The position numbers and the translations under genes were made by a program. The notes under the pieces are model-generated. The model did not search any database and had not been told where the DNA came from. It saw nothing but the letters and a program-made list of their open reading frames with translations. From Beverwykella pulmonaria (taxonomy: Eukaryota > Ascomycota > Dothideomycetes > Pleosporales > Melanommataceae), in contig BCHH01000010.1 in NCBI GenBank assembly GCA_001599595.1, positions 373,667 to 437,666 on the forward strand: a stretch of 64,000 bases of DNA. Direction: 5' to 3'. Below, piece after piece: positions 47,166 through 58,941 of the stretch (positions within the stretch are counted from its first letter, which is position 1; the number at the start of each line of letters is the position of its first letter).

Positions 47166-47713
47166 GCTGGATGTTTGATAGTGGAGAGTGGAGAATGGAG
47201 TGGGTCAGTGGTGTGAGTGAGGTACCTTTGTCTCTGGCGGCGTCTCCCAAAGTGGTGTCTATCTCGCAGTGGGGCGGTGAAGCTCAGCACGCAATCCGTG
47301 AAGGTTCCAGCGGTTGCGTATATTCACTGGAATAGTTCTGATATTGAGTTGTGCTGGAATAGTTTGTGGTCGGCCAAGACATGCACCTGCTCGTCTGCGA
47401 AATCAAAGCGAGGCATTCCCGAGCATTGGCCCTCAGCCCACTCGCTCACTCACGACTCATTACCACAACTCGCCCAACACAACACCACTCGCTCGCCTCA
47501 CAAACCGCCGCAGGACCTCTCTGTCTTGCGCGCTGTTTGCTACCCTGAGACTCCCGCCCACCCGCGCTGCTGCTTGTCCTCATCCCAGGGCACTCACCTC
47601 CCCCCATGGAGCACGCCAGCCACAGCTTTCGCCCTCTGCTCCGCGCCTCTATTTGACCTCCCGGTCGACCGTGGTGTCACATATGAACCGCGCCTACTCT
47701 CTCCAGTGAATCC
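47166..47713. promoter_or_regulatory. Divergent promoter, ZNF511-like gene and EST1/SMG7 gene
   Basis: These 548 bp separate two divergent starts. The right part is rich in CCCGCC/CACTCGC repeats and pyrimidines, as in GC-rich fungal leaders. Long frames over it have no motif. Confidence 0.45.
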
Positions 47714-50550
47714 ATGGCCGCGAACACTAAACAGCTCGCCCGGTATGCTCCGCCATTCTCCCCTCTCCGCCCGCCGCCGCCGCCGTGCGAACAGTGCTAA
47801 TTGTCCCCGCAGACGAGCCCAGGCCGTCGAGAAGAACCTCATCCAGCTCGCCGACGGCGATGCCTCTAGCCCCGAGCTGGCCATTCTGCTCCAGGAGTAA
47901 GTACCTCTACTCGCCTTCATGCGCCGGTAACAGGATGGACACTCACCAAGGCAGGTACCGCGCCGTGTGTGAGAACATTGTGGCGGCCGACTTCGAGAGC
48001 GCCGTGGCCGCGGGCATCGAAACGCAGCTCTGGGCCGCCCATCTCAAGATCAATGCCAACTACCGCAAGCAGCTGCGCCATGTGCGTCGTCCCCCCCTCC
48101 GAATAATGGTGCGCAGAAGATGCTAACGCCGCCGCCCTCGCAGCTCCGGCGCAATGCCAAAGACCATGTTGTCGAGATACGCAAGCTCGCCAAGAATTAC
48201 CTACAGTTCATCAAGGGCAGCCAGCGTTTCTACCGCCAGTACATCATGAACCTCGATGCCCAGTTCGAGGGCATCCCGGAGCTGCGTAAGATCGCCCAAA
48301 AATGGAAGGATGACAGTGCGCATGCCCCCCTCTCCCACCTCGCTCTCGCTCATCGCAGTCCAGCCTCCAAGACGACCGTCCGCAAGCGCATCTCCGCCTC
48401 CCTCAAGCATCAGGTTCTTGAATCTTGCCACCAGACGCTGATTCAGCTCGGGGACCTCTCCCGCTACCGCGAAACGGAACTCGTCGAGAAGGACCGCAAT
48501 TGGGGTCCCGCAAAGGGATACTATGATCTCGCCGCAGAGATTTACCCGGACTCGGGACAGTCCCACAACCAGCTGGCGGTCATATCGAGGGAGGATGGAA
48601 ACCACTTTCGTTCGACCTATCACCTGTATCGATCCTTGGCAAGCAAAAAGCCACACCCTCTTGCGAAGCAGAACCTCGAGTTGGAGTTCAAGAAGATTGT
48701 TTCTGCCTGGAACAAGGGCGAGCTGATCAACAACCACAAATCCCCGGACGGCAACACCGTCGGGCGCGCCCTAGTGGCGTGGTTCATTCGATTGCACAGC
48801 AAGTGCTACAAGGGCCAGGAATTTGCCCAGCACGATGAATTGGAAAGCGAGGTTCTCAGCCATTTGGCGATTGAGCTGAAGGAGCGACCTTTGGATTCCA
48901 TTTTGCAGAAGATTATTCTCATTAACCTAGCCGCCGAGTATTTCGCAACTGTCCAGATGCAATGTAAGCGATGCTATTATGGAGTACGTCAGGACCCTGC
49001 TAACAGTTCTAGCCCCTAACCCTCCTGAAAATATTATGCGGACTTATTTTTATTATCTCCGACTCAACGTAAAGACTTTCTTTACTCTACTGCAGGTTCT
49101 CCAGCTCGAACTAGAGCGCCTTTCTGAGGGTGATGATGTCACCCAGAACGGCGATCGACCGTCCCAGCTCTCGGACAAGATCACCGTTGTCGCACGTCGC
49201 ATTCTCCCAGGACTGCGTCTCTACAGCACTTGGTTCACCCGATACTGGCACGTTCTCAACGCTAACGTTGCTGATACATTGACGACAGTCGAGGTACAGG
49301 AACTGTGGAAGGCATATGCTGCTACACTGACCCTCCTGGCTTCCAGCTTCCCCGCACCTCTGCTGCCTTCAGACAACTACATGCTCGAGGAGGATACCGA
49401 AACGATTGGCTTCCAGCCATTGGTGTCTCCAGAGACAATGAAGCTATGGTATAACAACACCGACGACGATACGACCATGAAGCAAAAATGGTCCGATTTG
49501 GAGCGGAACCACCCCAACATTGAGATGCTTATGCGAGTTCGTGACCTGCTGGTTGATGGGCTGACTTTGATGCAAAACCCAGATGCTCCTCTAGACCTAG
49601 ATGGCATGCGTTTCATCTATCGCGAGGAAGGACTACCGTCCGAGCTTTTGGCCAGTCCCAACAACCAGCCCGACGGTTCTCCGGTTATTTCTCATGGGAT
49701 CCCGACTGTCCCGATGGATTTTCCGTTGTTCCCCCAGGAGACACCAATCCCTGATGATCAAAAATCGTACAGTGTTGCCGCAGCATCGGAATCAGCGTCC
49801 ACCACCCTGGCTAAAGATTCTGCAATGAACCGGATGGTGGATGATCTGGTTGGTCCCGACGATGGCTTGGATCCCTTGCCGGAAGAAGATGAGAATATCC
49901 CCCCAACTCCCCCAGCACAGACATTCGAGGACACGGCCCTGGTCACTGACAGTACCTACGGTCTCGGTTCGATCACGATCAATGATCTTGTCAGCTCTGT
50001 ACAGAATTACAAAAAGCCGTTGGGTAGCCCAGCTCCAGTTCAAGCCATGTTCGCGACGCCAATGGCCAGGGTTGCGTCTTCCTCATCCATTCGTCAGCCT
50101 GTGAACTTGCCCTCTCTCCCAGACGGACAGTACAGTGGAAACTCGATCTGGAACCGCAACTACAGTGGTACGCCCGGCCCATCGTCTCCTCTTCTTGGGA
50201 ATGGGCTCGAAGTACGAGGGTCGCCTGCGAATGGAATGCGACCTGCTGGGTTCCCAGGGCATGTTCGCGGAGACTCTTCGAACTCTCTTCGCAGCACCGA
50301 CTTCCCAGCCTCACGACCACTGTCCGGCGGCCTTGGAAGCGGTGCCGATTGGGGAAATCTTAACACCTCGTCCAATTTTGGATCCATTTATGGAAATGGT
50401 TACAATGGCAACAGTTATAATCATAGCCAATATGGAGCCACAGCTGATATCAGCTTAGCCAGCCCGCTCATCTGGGGAAAAGGTAGCCCGTGGAATCCTG
50501 AAGCGCACAGCTCGTACGGTCGCACACCTCCGAACGGCCATGGAGGTTGA
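47714..50550 (+). CDS. EST1/SMG7-family protein (TPR, 14-3-3-like)
   Basis: Five exons: 47714-47742, 47813-47896, 47955-48081, 48144-48963 and 49013-50550 (865 aa). The N-terminal half is the EST1 domain plus EST1 DNA/RNA-binding domain. The hallmark AAEIYPDSGQSHNQLAVIS lies near residue 220 and is followed by the HLYRSLASKKPHPLAKQNL repeat segment. The C-terminal 350 residues are low-complexity, rich in Ser, Pro, Gly and Asn. Family members either load telomerase (Est1) or read phosphorylated UPF1 in nonsense-mediated decay (Smg7/Ebs1). The long disordered tail without a PIN domain fits the SMG7/Ebs1 type better, which is inference. Intron 4 has a GCTAAC branch site. Confidence 0.92.
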
Positions 50551-51540
50551 TTCAATGAGCTTCGTCACAAGCAGAACATCCTTGTGCATTCACCAACCAT
50601 TGTTGACCTCAGCACCTACACCTGAAGCTTCTTCGGGTACGAAACTCGGTCACCGTTCAAGGGCATCTCGGTAGACACAGTTTTCTCGTGTCGTCAATGC
50701 CAAAAGACATGTTTGCAGCTTAGCGTTCGTTATTCACTGCTCTTACATTAGCTCAAGTCGATGCGCCCCGTTTTCGACGCGATTGACTGCGAATGGAGAC
50801 AGTGTTCGAATTGCGGTTGGGAGAAGTAATTCACATTTGTGTCAGCGTGGAAGTTAGGAAATGGGGAAGAACAACAGTTTGCAACACCATCTTTTTATGC
50901 GTTCAGGGCCATTTCTACTATGGCCCTTCATTTCCTCTCGCTCCATGTATGCGTATGCATACTAAATGATAATGGATTGGCTAGCAGAAGCAGGTGGGTG
51001 AAGGAATGTCTGGTTTGGCATCATATTTTAGGCTTTTCTTATCTTGAAATTGTGATTGAATGGAGAGGACACTTGCCATACCCTCCTTTCCACTAGGTAG
51101 TAGATACTTGACTTGAATTGAGTATCTAGGATTGTAGTTGCTTATACTTATTTGGAGTTCGGTTCTATCCCTTACAGTCTGACGCGCTATCCTGTACCTT
51201 CTCCGTTGTCTCTTAAGCTATGCAGAACGACACTTCCAGTGAGAAAGATGGAACCTTTTCACGCAATCACAAGTGGCGGTGTGCTCAACTTTCCACCCTT
51301 ACCTGTCGCTATCGCTTCATGTCATGATTGCTTTCCCAAGTCCTTGTCATAAAGAGGCTGCTTTACCTTTTCATTTCTACGACGCTCAAGAATAGAGATG
51401 TTTATGTTCTAAGCACATTAAGATGCAAAAAGATAATTGCTTGTAAGCTTCACAACCTCTAGTGTACTCCACTAACGGTTCCACCACACGCTCCACAACC
51501 CCTCCTAACACAACTTTAGCGCAAAAAAGAATAATGCACA
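50551..51540. other. 3' flank of the EST1/SMG7 gene
   Basis: I see no supported gene in these 990 bp of AT-rich DNA; the short frames have no motifs. Confidence 0.45.
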
Positions 51541-51542
51541 AT

Positions 51543-51779
51543 GCCCGTAATAGGAATCGAACTGGCCTAATGTTAGAACCATATTGCCATTTCTTCAATG
51601 AAGCATACCCTATGATCTTCGCATATGCTCATTGTCGTACAAGTGCGACCTGGAGAACGGTTATTATACAAGGCCACGTACGATCCTCGCATGGTAATAC
51701 TTACGCGTTACTAGTGCGATTTAGAAATTGCCACGAAAGGAAGATGGTTTCCTCTGCTTACCCACTGCGCCATACGGGC
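51543..51779 (-). tRNA. tRNA-like halves, possibly a split or disrupted tRNA gene
   Basis: On the minus strand, GCCCGTATGGCGCAGTGGG (from 51779) looks like an acceptor 5' strand followed by a D-arm with a box-A match. About 200 nt later AGTTCGATTCCTATTACGGGC (ending 51543) looks like a box-B T-arm and acceptor 3' strand. The two ends pair over seven bases (GCCCGTA/TACGGGC). The T-stem pairs imperfectly and the stretch between halves is far longer than a normal tRNA intron. It is a tRNA relic, a gene with an insertion, or coincidence. Confidence 0.3.
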
Positions 51780-51780
51780 C

Positions 51781-52228
51781 TTGCCCCAAATTACTTTGGG
51801 AGTGTGTTTTGCGAATGTTACTGAGTGCCATGAATTTATAAATATATGTACTGCTGATAAAAAGAGGGGTTACCATTTGTGGGCGCTATGTTGCGTCTTC
51901 CGAACCAATAGCCAGCGTTCGTATATGTCAAAACCAATAATAGACTACATCCACCATACTACAGTTCGAAATACTCGAAAGACTAATATGTACCATATAT
52001 CTGAATATGAACCTGCTTAATACTTAACCCATTGAGTGTATAATAGCAAAACGGATCGTGCGCTGGCAGCAAACGTCAACAATGTACCACTCCCAAATCG
52101 TATACTTCACAAGAAACACCATTTCGTGTCGGAGCCACACTCTCCACCGAATATCGTAACCATAATTTGCAAACACATCATAACACATAAGAACGCTAAG
52201 CTTTCTCGTACATTCGTGGATTGTCTGC
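51781..52228. other. Intergenic, AT-rich
   Basis: No gene or repeat could be supported in these 448 bp. Confidence 0.4.
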
Positions 52229-52740
52229 TCATTCTGAAAATGTATCGTCACCCTCATCTTTGACAAGGTGGAGAAGGAAACCTTGAGCACCACATTCTTC
52301 CTGATGGGCGTCGAGCTCTTGGAAAGTGGCAAACGCTCGTCCCTCGTGTCTGTACCGAAGTTGACCTGTGCCGATGCACGTGCGGCACTTGAACGGTTTT
52401 GCGTGGGCGTTTTTCAAGTGTAATTTTAGAGCCTTAGCTGTGCCGTATCTTCGCAAGCACAACCCGTATGCGTGTACCATTATCGCGTACTCCGATGCGG
52501 AGAATGCTTGGTCATTCCGCCAACCTGGTTCATTCCGCTCTTCACCAGTGCCCAGCTTGTTGTAGAAAATTTCGGTCCACCTTTTACATAAAACCGCCGC
52601 ATCCCCAGTCTGGGTTGCCAAGTTGTCCAAGTTGAAGGTGCAATATAGGAAACCAGTTTTCGCGGACGATTCCATGGTTTTGAGATGCGGAGCAGAAATA
52701 TCGTCAACCGATACCGCGCCGACATGGTGGTGATTTCCAA
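52229..52740 (-). CDS. Hypothetical protein with C2H2-like finger, probably a gene fragment
   Basis: The longest clean frame is 52675-52229 (148 aa), and the same frame stays open upstream to about 52740. It contains ALKLHLKNAHAKPFKCRTC followed by FATFQELDAHQEECG. This is a C2H2-like arrangement in which the His pair of one finger and the Cys pair of the next are clear. The residues before it (KRWTEIFYNKLG) are also protein-like. No credible first exon was found: the region up to 53090 has protein-like text in other frames but no good splice sites. It is either the last exon of an unresolved gene or a degenerating copy. Confidence 0.4.
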
Positions 52741-54012
52741 GTTGAGAGTAGGCAGATCATGCCTTAGCCCCATGACACTGGCAACGTTGGTGCGAAATCC
52801 GTCGTTACCCACAACAAGCATTCTAAACCTGGCCCCGCTGCCGGCTTGGCTAGGCCTGGCTTGCCGAGCAGTGGTGCCTAGACTGGGTTTGAATGCTTGC
52901 TGAGTCTTCGTGGCCTTCGACTTCAAGGCCCGTGCTGGGCGTAGGAAGAGACTCGTTTTCTCCCCACAGCCAGTTGAGGAAGCCGCAACGCACCACTGTG
53001 ACGCATTAAAAAGCGTTTTCGCCTTTTCAGATGGCTGCTGAACGTGCTCATCGTGTCCACAGAGCCAGGATAGTGACAGTGAAGAGCGTAAGAGTCAAGT
53101 CTTAGGTGTTGTATCCAAAACCTATTCAGGTTTATAACCGTCAAGGCCCAGAGAAGCCTTCACTATCACCGTCACCGTCACCTTCAAGCCATCAGATGCG
53201 GTAGACTATGCACAAAGATGCGGCATGTTGTAATGCTTAGTGAGCAAAGCAAGGCCTTGTCATGTAAAGAGTAGAGACGAGGTGGGGAGGAAGGCGATGT
53301 AGGCTTGGATAGTAGAGGTATAAATAGAGAAGAAGTAGGGAAAATGGGATGAGAGATGTAAGGTATGGGTGGATATTGTACAGAGGGGAACAAAAGTAAA
53401 GGTAAAGGTAAAAGAAGAGACCATGACGGTGAACTACGTCGAAGAAACCAGAACGCAAAGCATAGACGACTGCACATTTTTAAGCCCACTGGAACTGTGT
53501 GATACTAGGGAATTGGACGATTTCTCGGCCTTTTCACAAGCTACAAGTAGTCACGGTGACCCAATAAAACCCTTTTCGTAATCGATGCGAATAAGGAAAG
53601 GAAGTGGGAATGGATCCGAGCCCGAGTACTCCGGGCTGCACCACGGTTCAAAATTTCCCAAATTAAGTTCTGCCAGGTTTTTTTTGCCACTTTTGTTCAA
53701 CGGTAGTCGAACGACTGCCAAAGCCGCGAATTCTTGAACCCGCCTTCACCATAAAGAGATTCCTAATCATCAAGTTTCTCAAGTGGAAGCCTTACGTTGC
53801 AGCCGCAGGCCTGCTCCGTATCCACAATAGCGTCGTGTGGCACAAGATATCGGCTCGCCTAACCTTCACCGTGGCCGCAGCTCTCCCGCAGCACAGCATC
53901 ATCCTGCCACTCACTTCTAGGCAACATACACACCTTTATACGTCCTTCCCCACAGTCCTTACCATCCTCCGCACTCACAACCTTCGCATCGCTCCAGCTT
54001 AAAGCAACCACC
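52741..54012. other. Upstream region of the UBX gene
   Basis: No gene is supported. A short repeat of CACCGTCACCGTCACC occurs near 53166-53181, and a purine-rich tract (AAAGTAAAGGTAAAGG) near 53392-53407. The last 150 bp are pyrimidine-rich leader-like sequence. Confidence 0.4.
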
Positions 54013-55624
54013 ATGGCCGACGCTGAAGTCGACATCGCGCAGCTCAGCGAAGACCAGCAAGAGGCACTTCAACAATTCATTGCCGTCACGGCCCAGGAGA
54101 CCAAAGATGCTGTACCGCTTTTACGGCGATGCCAGTGGAATGTACAGGTATGCTACTGCTCCAAATTCCGCCCCTTCGCCCTTTTCAAGCTCACCTCCAT
54201 AGATTGCGATAGCCCGCTTCTTCGACGGCGAACCCGCCGAGGATCCCATCGCTGCCGCTGCCGTATCCGGCTCAAATATCCCCGCACCGCAAGACAACCG
54301 ACGACAAGAAACTCTCCTGAACGGCTTCACGAGCTCACCACGTTCCTCAACATCAAGTCGGCGGCGAGTCGACATTGCACCCCGCGTCGTTCCGCAACCA
54401 GAGAGTCAAGTTACCACACAGGCCCCGCTCATCCTCACAATTCTCTTCACGCCCTTCAGCCTGATATACTCGCTGCTTTCGAAATACTTCCGATTTGTTG
54501 GCTATCTCTTCCCATGGGTGCCACGGTTCTGGGGGCGCTTGACCGCAAGCAACATCAATACCCCAGGTTCACGGAGGACTACAGGTGGACGCCGGCCTCT
54601 GAATCCTCGGGACACGGCAGCGCGATTTGTACGAGAGTTTGACGAGGAGTATGGGCCCCACAACTTACCATTTTTCGAGAATGCATATGCGCAAGCATTC
54701 GATCTGGCCAAGAAGAACCTTCAATTTTTGCTCGTTATTTTGGTATCCCCAGAGCATGACGAGACGGCGTCGTTCATTCGGGACACCCTTCTATCGCAAG
54801 AGGTGGTGGACTTCATCCGGAACCCGGACAACAACATCATATTGTGGGCAGGCAACGTGCAGGACTCCGAGGCTTACCAAGTCTCTGGTTCGCTGAACTG
54901 CACCAAATTCCCCTTCGCGGGCTTGATTGTGCACACGCCGCAGATCTCTTCAACAGCTATGGGCGTCGCAACACGCATCACCGGCCCTACCCCGCCAGCA
55001 CAATTCATCTCGAAACTCCGGAAAGGGATGCAGGCGCACAGCGAGCCCTTGAACCGCGTTCGCGCGCAGCGCACCGAACAGCAAGCTACCCGCAGCATCC
55101 GCCAGCAACAAGACAGTGCCTACGAGCGCTCGTTAGCCCAGGACCGCGAGCGGGCGCGCAAGAAGAAGGAAGAAGCCGAACGCAAGGCGAAGGAAGAGAA
55201 GGAAGCGCTCGAACGTGAACAGGCCAAGGAGCGATATGCCCAAAATCTCGCGCAATGGCGGAAATGGCGCGCCTCTTCTATCCCAAGAGAGCCTGGTCCG
55301 GAGCAGAAAGATGTCGTGCGGATCAGTCTCCGCATGCCTTCCGCCGATCGCGTGGTTAGGAAGTTTGCAGCCGATACACGTATCGAGGAGCTGTATGCAT
55401 TCGTAGAGTGCTACGATATTTTGCAATCAGGCGAGCTTTCGGAAAAGGTTTCAGAGCCTCAGGGGTTCGAGCACGAATACAAGTTCCAGCTTGTCTCGCC
55501 GGTTCCGCGCGAGGTGTATGAGTTGAAAGCCGGTGGCACGATCAAGGAGCGCATCGGCCGCAGTGGGAATCTCATCGTCGAACGCACGGATATGGAATCC
55601 GAGGACGAGGATGAGGACGAGTAG
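54013..55624 (+). CDS. UBA-UAS-UBX domain protein (Ubx2/Ucp10/FAF2-like)
   Basis: Two exons, 54013-54147 and 54203-55624 (518 aa), starting at CACCATGG. An N-terminal UBA-like domain (about 8-50) is split by the intron and ends QIAIARFFDG. A hydrophobic hairpin at about 117-150 (LILTILFTPFSLIYSLLSKY) would insert into the ER or lipid-droplet membrane. The thioredoxin-like UAS domain follows (NLQFLLVILVSPEHDE onward), then a long charged coiled coil (ERARKKKEEAERKAKEEKEA). A UBX domain at about 420-505 contains RISLRMPSADRVVRKF. The layout matches the ER-associated degradation adaptor that recruits Cdc48/p97. The C-terminus is acidic (ESEDEDEDE). Confidence 0.93.
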
Positions 55625-56210
55625 ACACGGAGTCACCTTGCATTCATTGGCGTTTCTTCATTAGCGCGGGCATCGGCGGGCTTTTTGGTTTTGGGTGTGA
55701 TTATGGTATGTATGGCTGGGCTGGGCAGGGCAATTCGATGGATGTTCTTATACATTAAAGAATTCCTACACGGGGTTAATAGATGGTTAAGTGCAGATGC
55801 GGTGTGTATTGGGTACCATGTCAGCACCGACATAGACGAGTTAAGTTGAATATAATTCAGACAACTACCTTGCTTTGGAACAACGTGCAGTGTTTTGTTG
55901 ATCACTTTCTCATGTAGCGAATCTACTAAACCTCCATTTCGTCTTGAGGCGTGCATAAAAGATACTAAGGAAAAAGGGAAATTTCTTTCTACTAAAGCTG
56001 CTGGTGTTTCCTCAAAGACGGCTTTTCTCCCCGTTATGCTTAAAATGTTGGTGAACGATGGCTTAGGCATCTACTCACTGGTTTGGTGATTGAGAGTGGA
56101 TATCTCAACTACATTCGGAGGAAACATCAAATCATATCCGATCCAAAAAAATCCTAAGCACAGTTCCGCTAGTTACCTCGGGGGATCACATGCCCTGATT
56201 CCTCTATGAC
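55625..56210. other. Convergent 3' region, UBX gene and CE1 esterase
   Basis: These 586 bp of AT-rich DNA between convergent stops show no gene. Confidence 0.45.
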
Positions 56211-57140
56211 TCAAAGACCAAACCACTTCAAATCCTCAGCTTCATGCACCGGTACAGTGTGGCCAACACCTTGCGCGCTGTATCCGACCAACTTCGTCCC
56301 GTCACCATACACCATCTGCGTGTATCCAGACTGGGGCGTATTGGTGACATTCTTTGTGTACGAAACTCCTAGGAGACCAGACCATTCCTTGAGCTGCTCC
56401 GCCAAGTTCGGGTAGTTCACAAACGTGTCTGAAGTTCCATGCCATGTAGCCATGCGTGGATATGTGCCGTTGTATCCAGGATACATGGCTTTGACCTGCT
56501 TTCCCCACTCCTCCTCCGACTTGACTACCTTTCCGTTCGCACAGTTTGGATCGGCAGTCTGCGGACTGGCACCAGGAGAGCCTGCTAAGCAGCCAGCCGC
56601 GACACCAGAGTAGCAGGACGCTGCAGCGAAGACATCGGGGTATGTAGCCATCATGACGTTGGTCATCATGCAGCCAGACGAAGAGCCAGTGACGAAGACT
56701 TTGGCGGGATCGGCGTTGTACTTCTGAATCGTGTATTTGATCATGTTTGCGAGCCCTTGGTTATCACCGCCCGCATCCCGAGACAGGCCCTTGACAGTGT
56801 TGACTTCCCAGCAGTTGTTGTCCTTTTTTGTCGACGGGAAAATGTTGATGAACCCTTTCTGGTCGGCGAGGGAATTGTACTTTGTCGATGAGGAGTAGGC
56901 TTCGCCTGTGCCTCCACAATAGTGGAGCTACTGAAGTGTTAATGTATGACACATGAGACTGACTGTGGGATGGCTTACTGCAAGGATGATTGCTGGCTTG
57001 GTCGCGACTTTGGACGGTACCCAGATGTTCATTTGAAGGTTGGTGGGGTTCGCGCCGAAGTCTGAGACGCGGACGAGAGCACCATTAGCAGCTACTAAGA
57101 GCAAAGCCAGTGAGGAGATGAAGGTAGTGTAGGAAAACAT
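56211..57140 (-). CDS. Secreted carbohydrate esterase family 1 (acetyl xylan/feruloyl esterase)
   Basis: Two exons, 57140-56979 and 56927-56211 (292 aa). A signal peptide covers residues 1-20 (MFSYTTFISSLALLLVAANG). The joined frame gives IILA-LHYCGGTGEAY. The nucleophile Ser137 sits in VTGSSSGCMM. The probable acid Asp lies in WHGTSDTFVN and the His in GVGHTVPVH. These match the PHB-depolymerase-like CE1 esterases that remove acetyl or feruloyl groups from plant xylan. Substrate choice cannot be told. There is no carbohydrate-binding module. It is an extracellular enzyme consistent with a plant-associated or saprotrophic life style. Confidence 0.92.
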
Positions 57141-58118
57141 GTTGACAATGATGTGATAATAGCGTATTGGTGGAATCTACATGGTTCTAGTTGCAGAGAA
57201 ATCATGGAGTACTTATGCGCTCAGTTTCCCAACATTTTATGTATCCATCCAAAAGGAGTAGTATTTCATCTGAACTTTGATAGAGCTATCCACTCTCGAC
57301 TAGGATGATCCTGAAATGAAGAACTATATTCTAACCCCGAGTTGTCCCCACACTAACGGAAATACTATGCTCATCCAATTAACGAGATCCATGGATAACC
57401 GGGTGCTATCTCAAGTCTTGGATGTGTGACCCGTCGCTTGCTAGATTGAATGTTCTTAGCCGGTTCGCGTCTGCATCGGGGTTGGTTTGGATGTTTAATA
57501 ACAATTGCCGGTGCCAAATCTTCTTTCCGATGCCTACTTCACACTTCTAGTATATGCAAACAAGTCATTTTTCTCCTCCGTTGACGATGAACCTGTCCTT
57601 CAAGGCGGAATTCAGTTGCTTCTTCACGATCCTGTTCTTATTCGAGACTGTGATTCAAAACTCCAATGAACAATAGGAGGATTGTAAATCAAATTCTGCA
57701 AGAGTGATTGGAAAGATGGAGCGAGCCCCCATAAAGTAAACCCTTTCAGATGTGAGAAATGTCTCCAAGAGGAGAATAGGTGTAGGGTACAAATAACTAT
57801 TGTTGAAAAATAAGCTCCTCGAGATGGTCGGCAGGAAAGTGAACAAAGAGATTCCTGGGGCCACAAGAATAGCTCAATGTTCAATACTGCAATAATTTCT
57901 TTAGACATGATGAGAATTACAATTAGTTTCTACCGCACAATCCCCTGTACAACCTTCATACTCACGATTACTTTGTTTGTGAATGGGAAAAAGAACGTTT
58001 GACTCCATCCTTCATCACTGATGACGAAACGGCCAATCCAATGCTCATGACATCTCATTCCTTCAATTTCCTCATATTCATCTCATCACTGCCTCTTCTG
58101 AGAATCTAGCTCATACCT
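57141..58118. other. Upstream region of the CE1 esterase
   Basis: No gene is supported in these 978 bp. Confidence 0.4.
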
Positions 58119-58941
58119 CTATTTATCTTTAATTGAATCGGGGAGCTCCACCCGCCTTTCAGACTCCCCAATCTCAGCTCTCTCTTCTTGCTTCAGTTCG
58201 TGAACTACTCCTGGACCAGTCTGATACCCATCGCTAGTATTTAGACGTCGGTCGCCGCCGGAGAGCTCGATGGCCCCTTTATTTGCATGATTCCAACGTC
58301 GGTAGAAGAGGAAGCCTGTAATTCCAAGCGCGATGAAGACGATGGGGATGCTGACTCCAGCTGCAATTGCAGCAGCTGAGATCGACGTCTTGGGAGAGGT
58401 GGTGGACACGGTGCTGGGTTCTGATGTTGGTGTTGGGGTGGTCGTGATGAACACTGTCGCTGGAGCGGATGACGGGGATGCTGGTGGAGATGGCAATGGT
58501 GAAGGTGTGGCCGAAGGCGAAGCAGTAGCAGAATTCGGTACTCCTGAAGTCGTGTTAACCACGTTTATACTTTAGTAAGAGAGACTTCATACCAGTAGAG
58601 ACTGCCACAATCTCGCCCAATTGGCAATAATCACCAAAGACCTGAACCGCCAATGTCTCCTGCGAAGGGTCCTCTGGACACGCCGTTGAAACATGGTGCT
58701 CGATCATGCTCGAGAATTTTGAAGAGCTCTGATAACAGAAACATGCATAGGATGTTGTCCTGGACCCATCACCGCAGCCATAGGACATGTCGCGCACGAT
58801 CGTTGACACCTCCGGTTCCGCACATGTTGCCAGAGAAGAGTATTCAGGAACCTGGTTGATGTAGATCTTCGTGGGACCTGAGGCCCTTGCTAGGGCCGCG
58901 AGGGCAAAGAAAAAAACGCTTTGAACTAGGGTGGCGCCCAT
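58119..58941 (-). CDS. Single-pass cell-surface protein with Cys-rich ectodomain
   Basis: Two exons, 58941-58593 and 58543-58119 (257 aa). A Met 21 residues upstream is in frame, but the chosen Met starts a clean signal peptide (residues 1-21, LVQSVFFFALAALARASG). The ectodomain has about eight Cys (CAEPEV, YGCGDG, ACFCYQ, TACPED, DYCQLG), resembling the small Cys-rich domains of fungal surface proteins such as CFEM. Residue spacing is not a clear CFEM match. It is followed by a Ser/Thr/Pro-rich stalk, likely O-mannosylated, and one membrane helix (AAAIAAGVSIPIVFIALGIT). A charged cytosolic tail ends the protein. It could be a cell-wall sensor or anchor; this is inference. Confidence 0.8.

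Noticed and set aside
48201..48737. 178-codon minus-strand frame inside the EST1/SMG7 gene
   Set aside because: It is antisense to the conserved EST1 domain and has no motif of its own.
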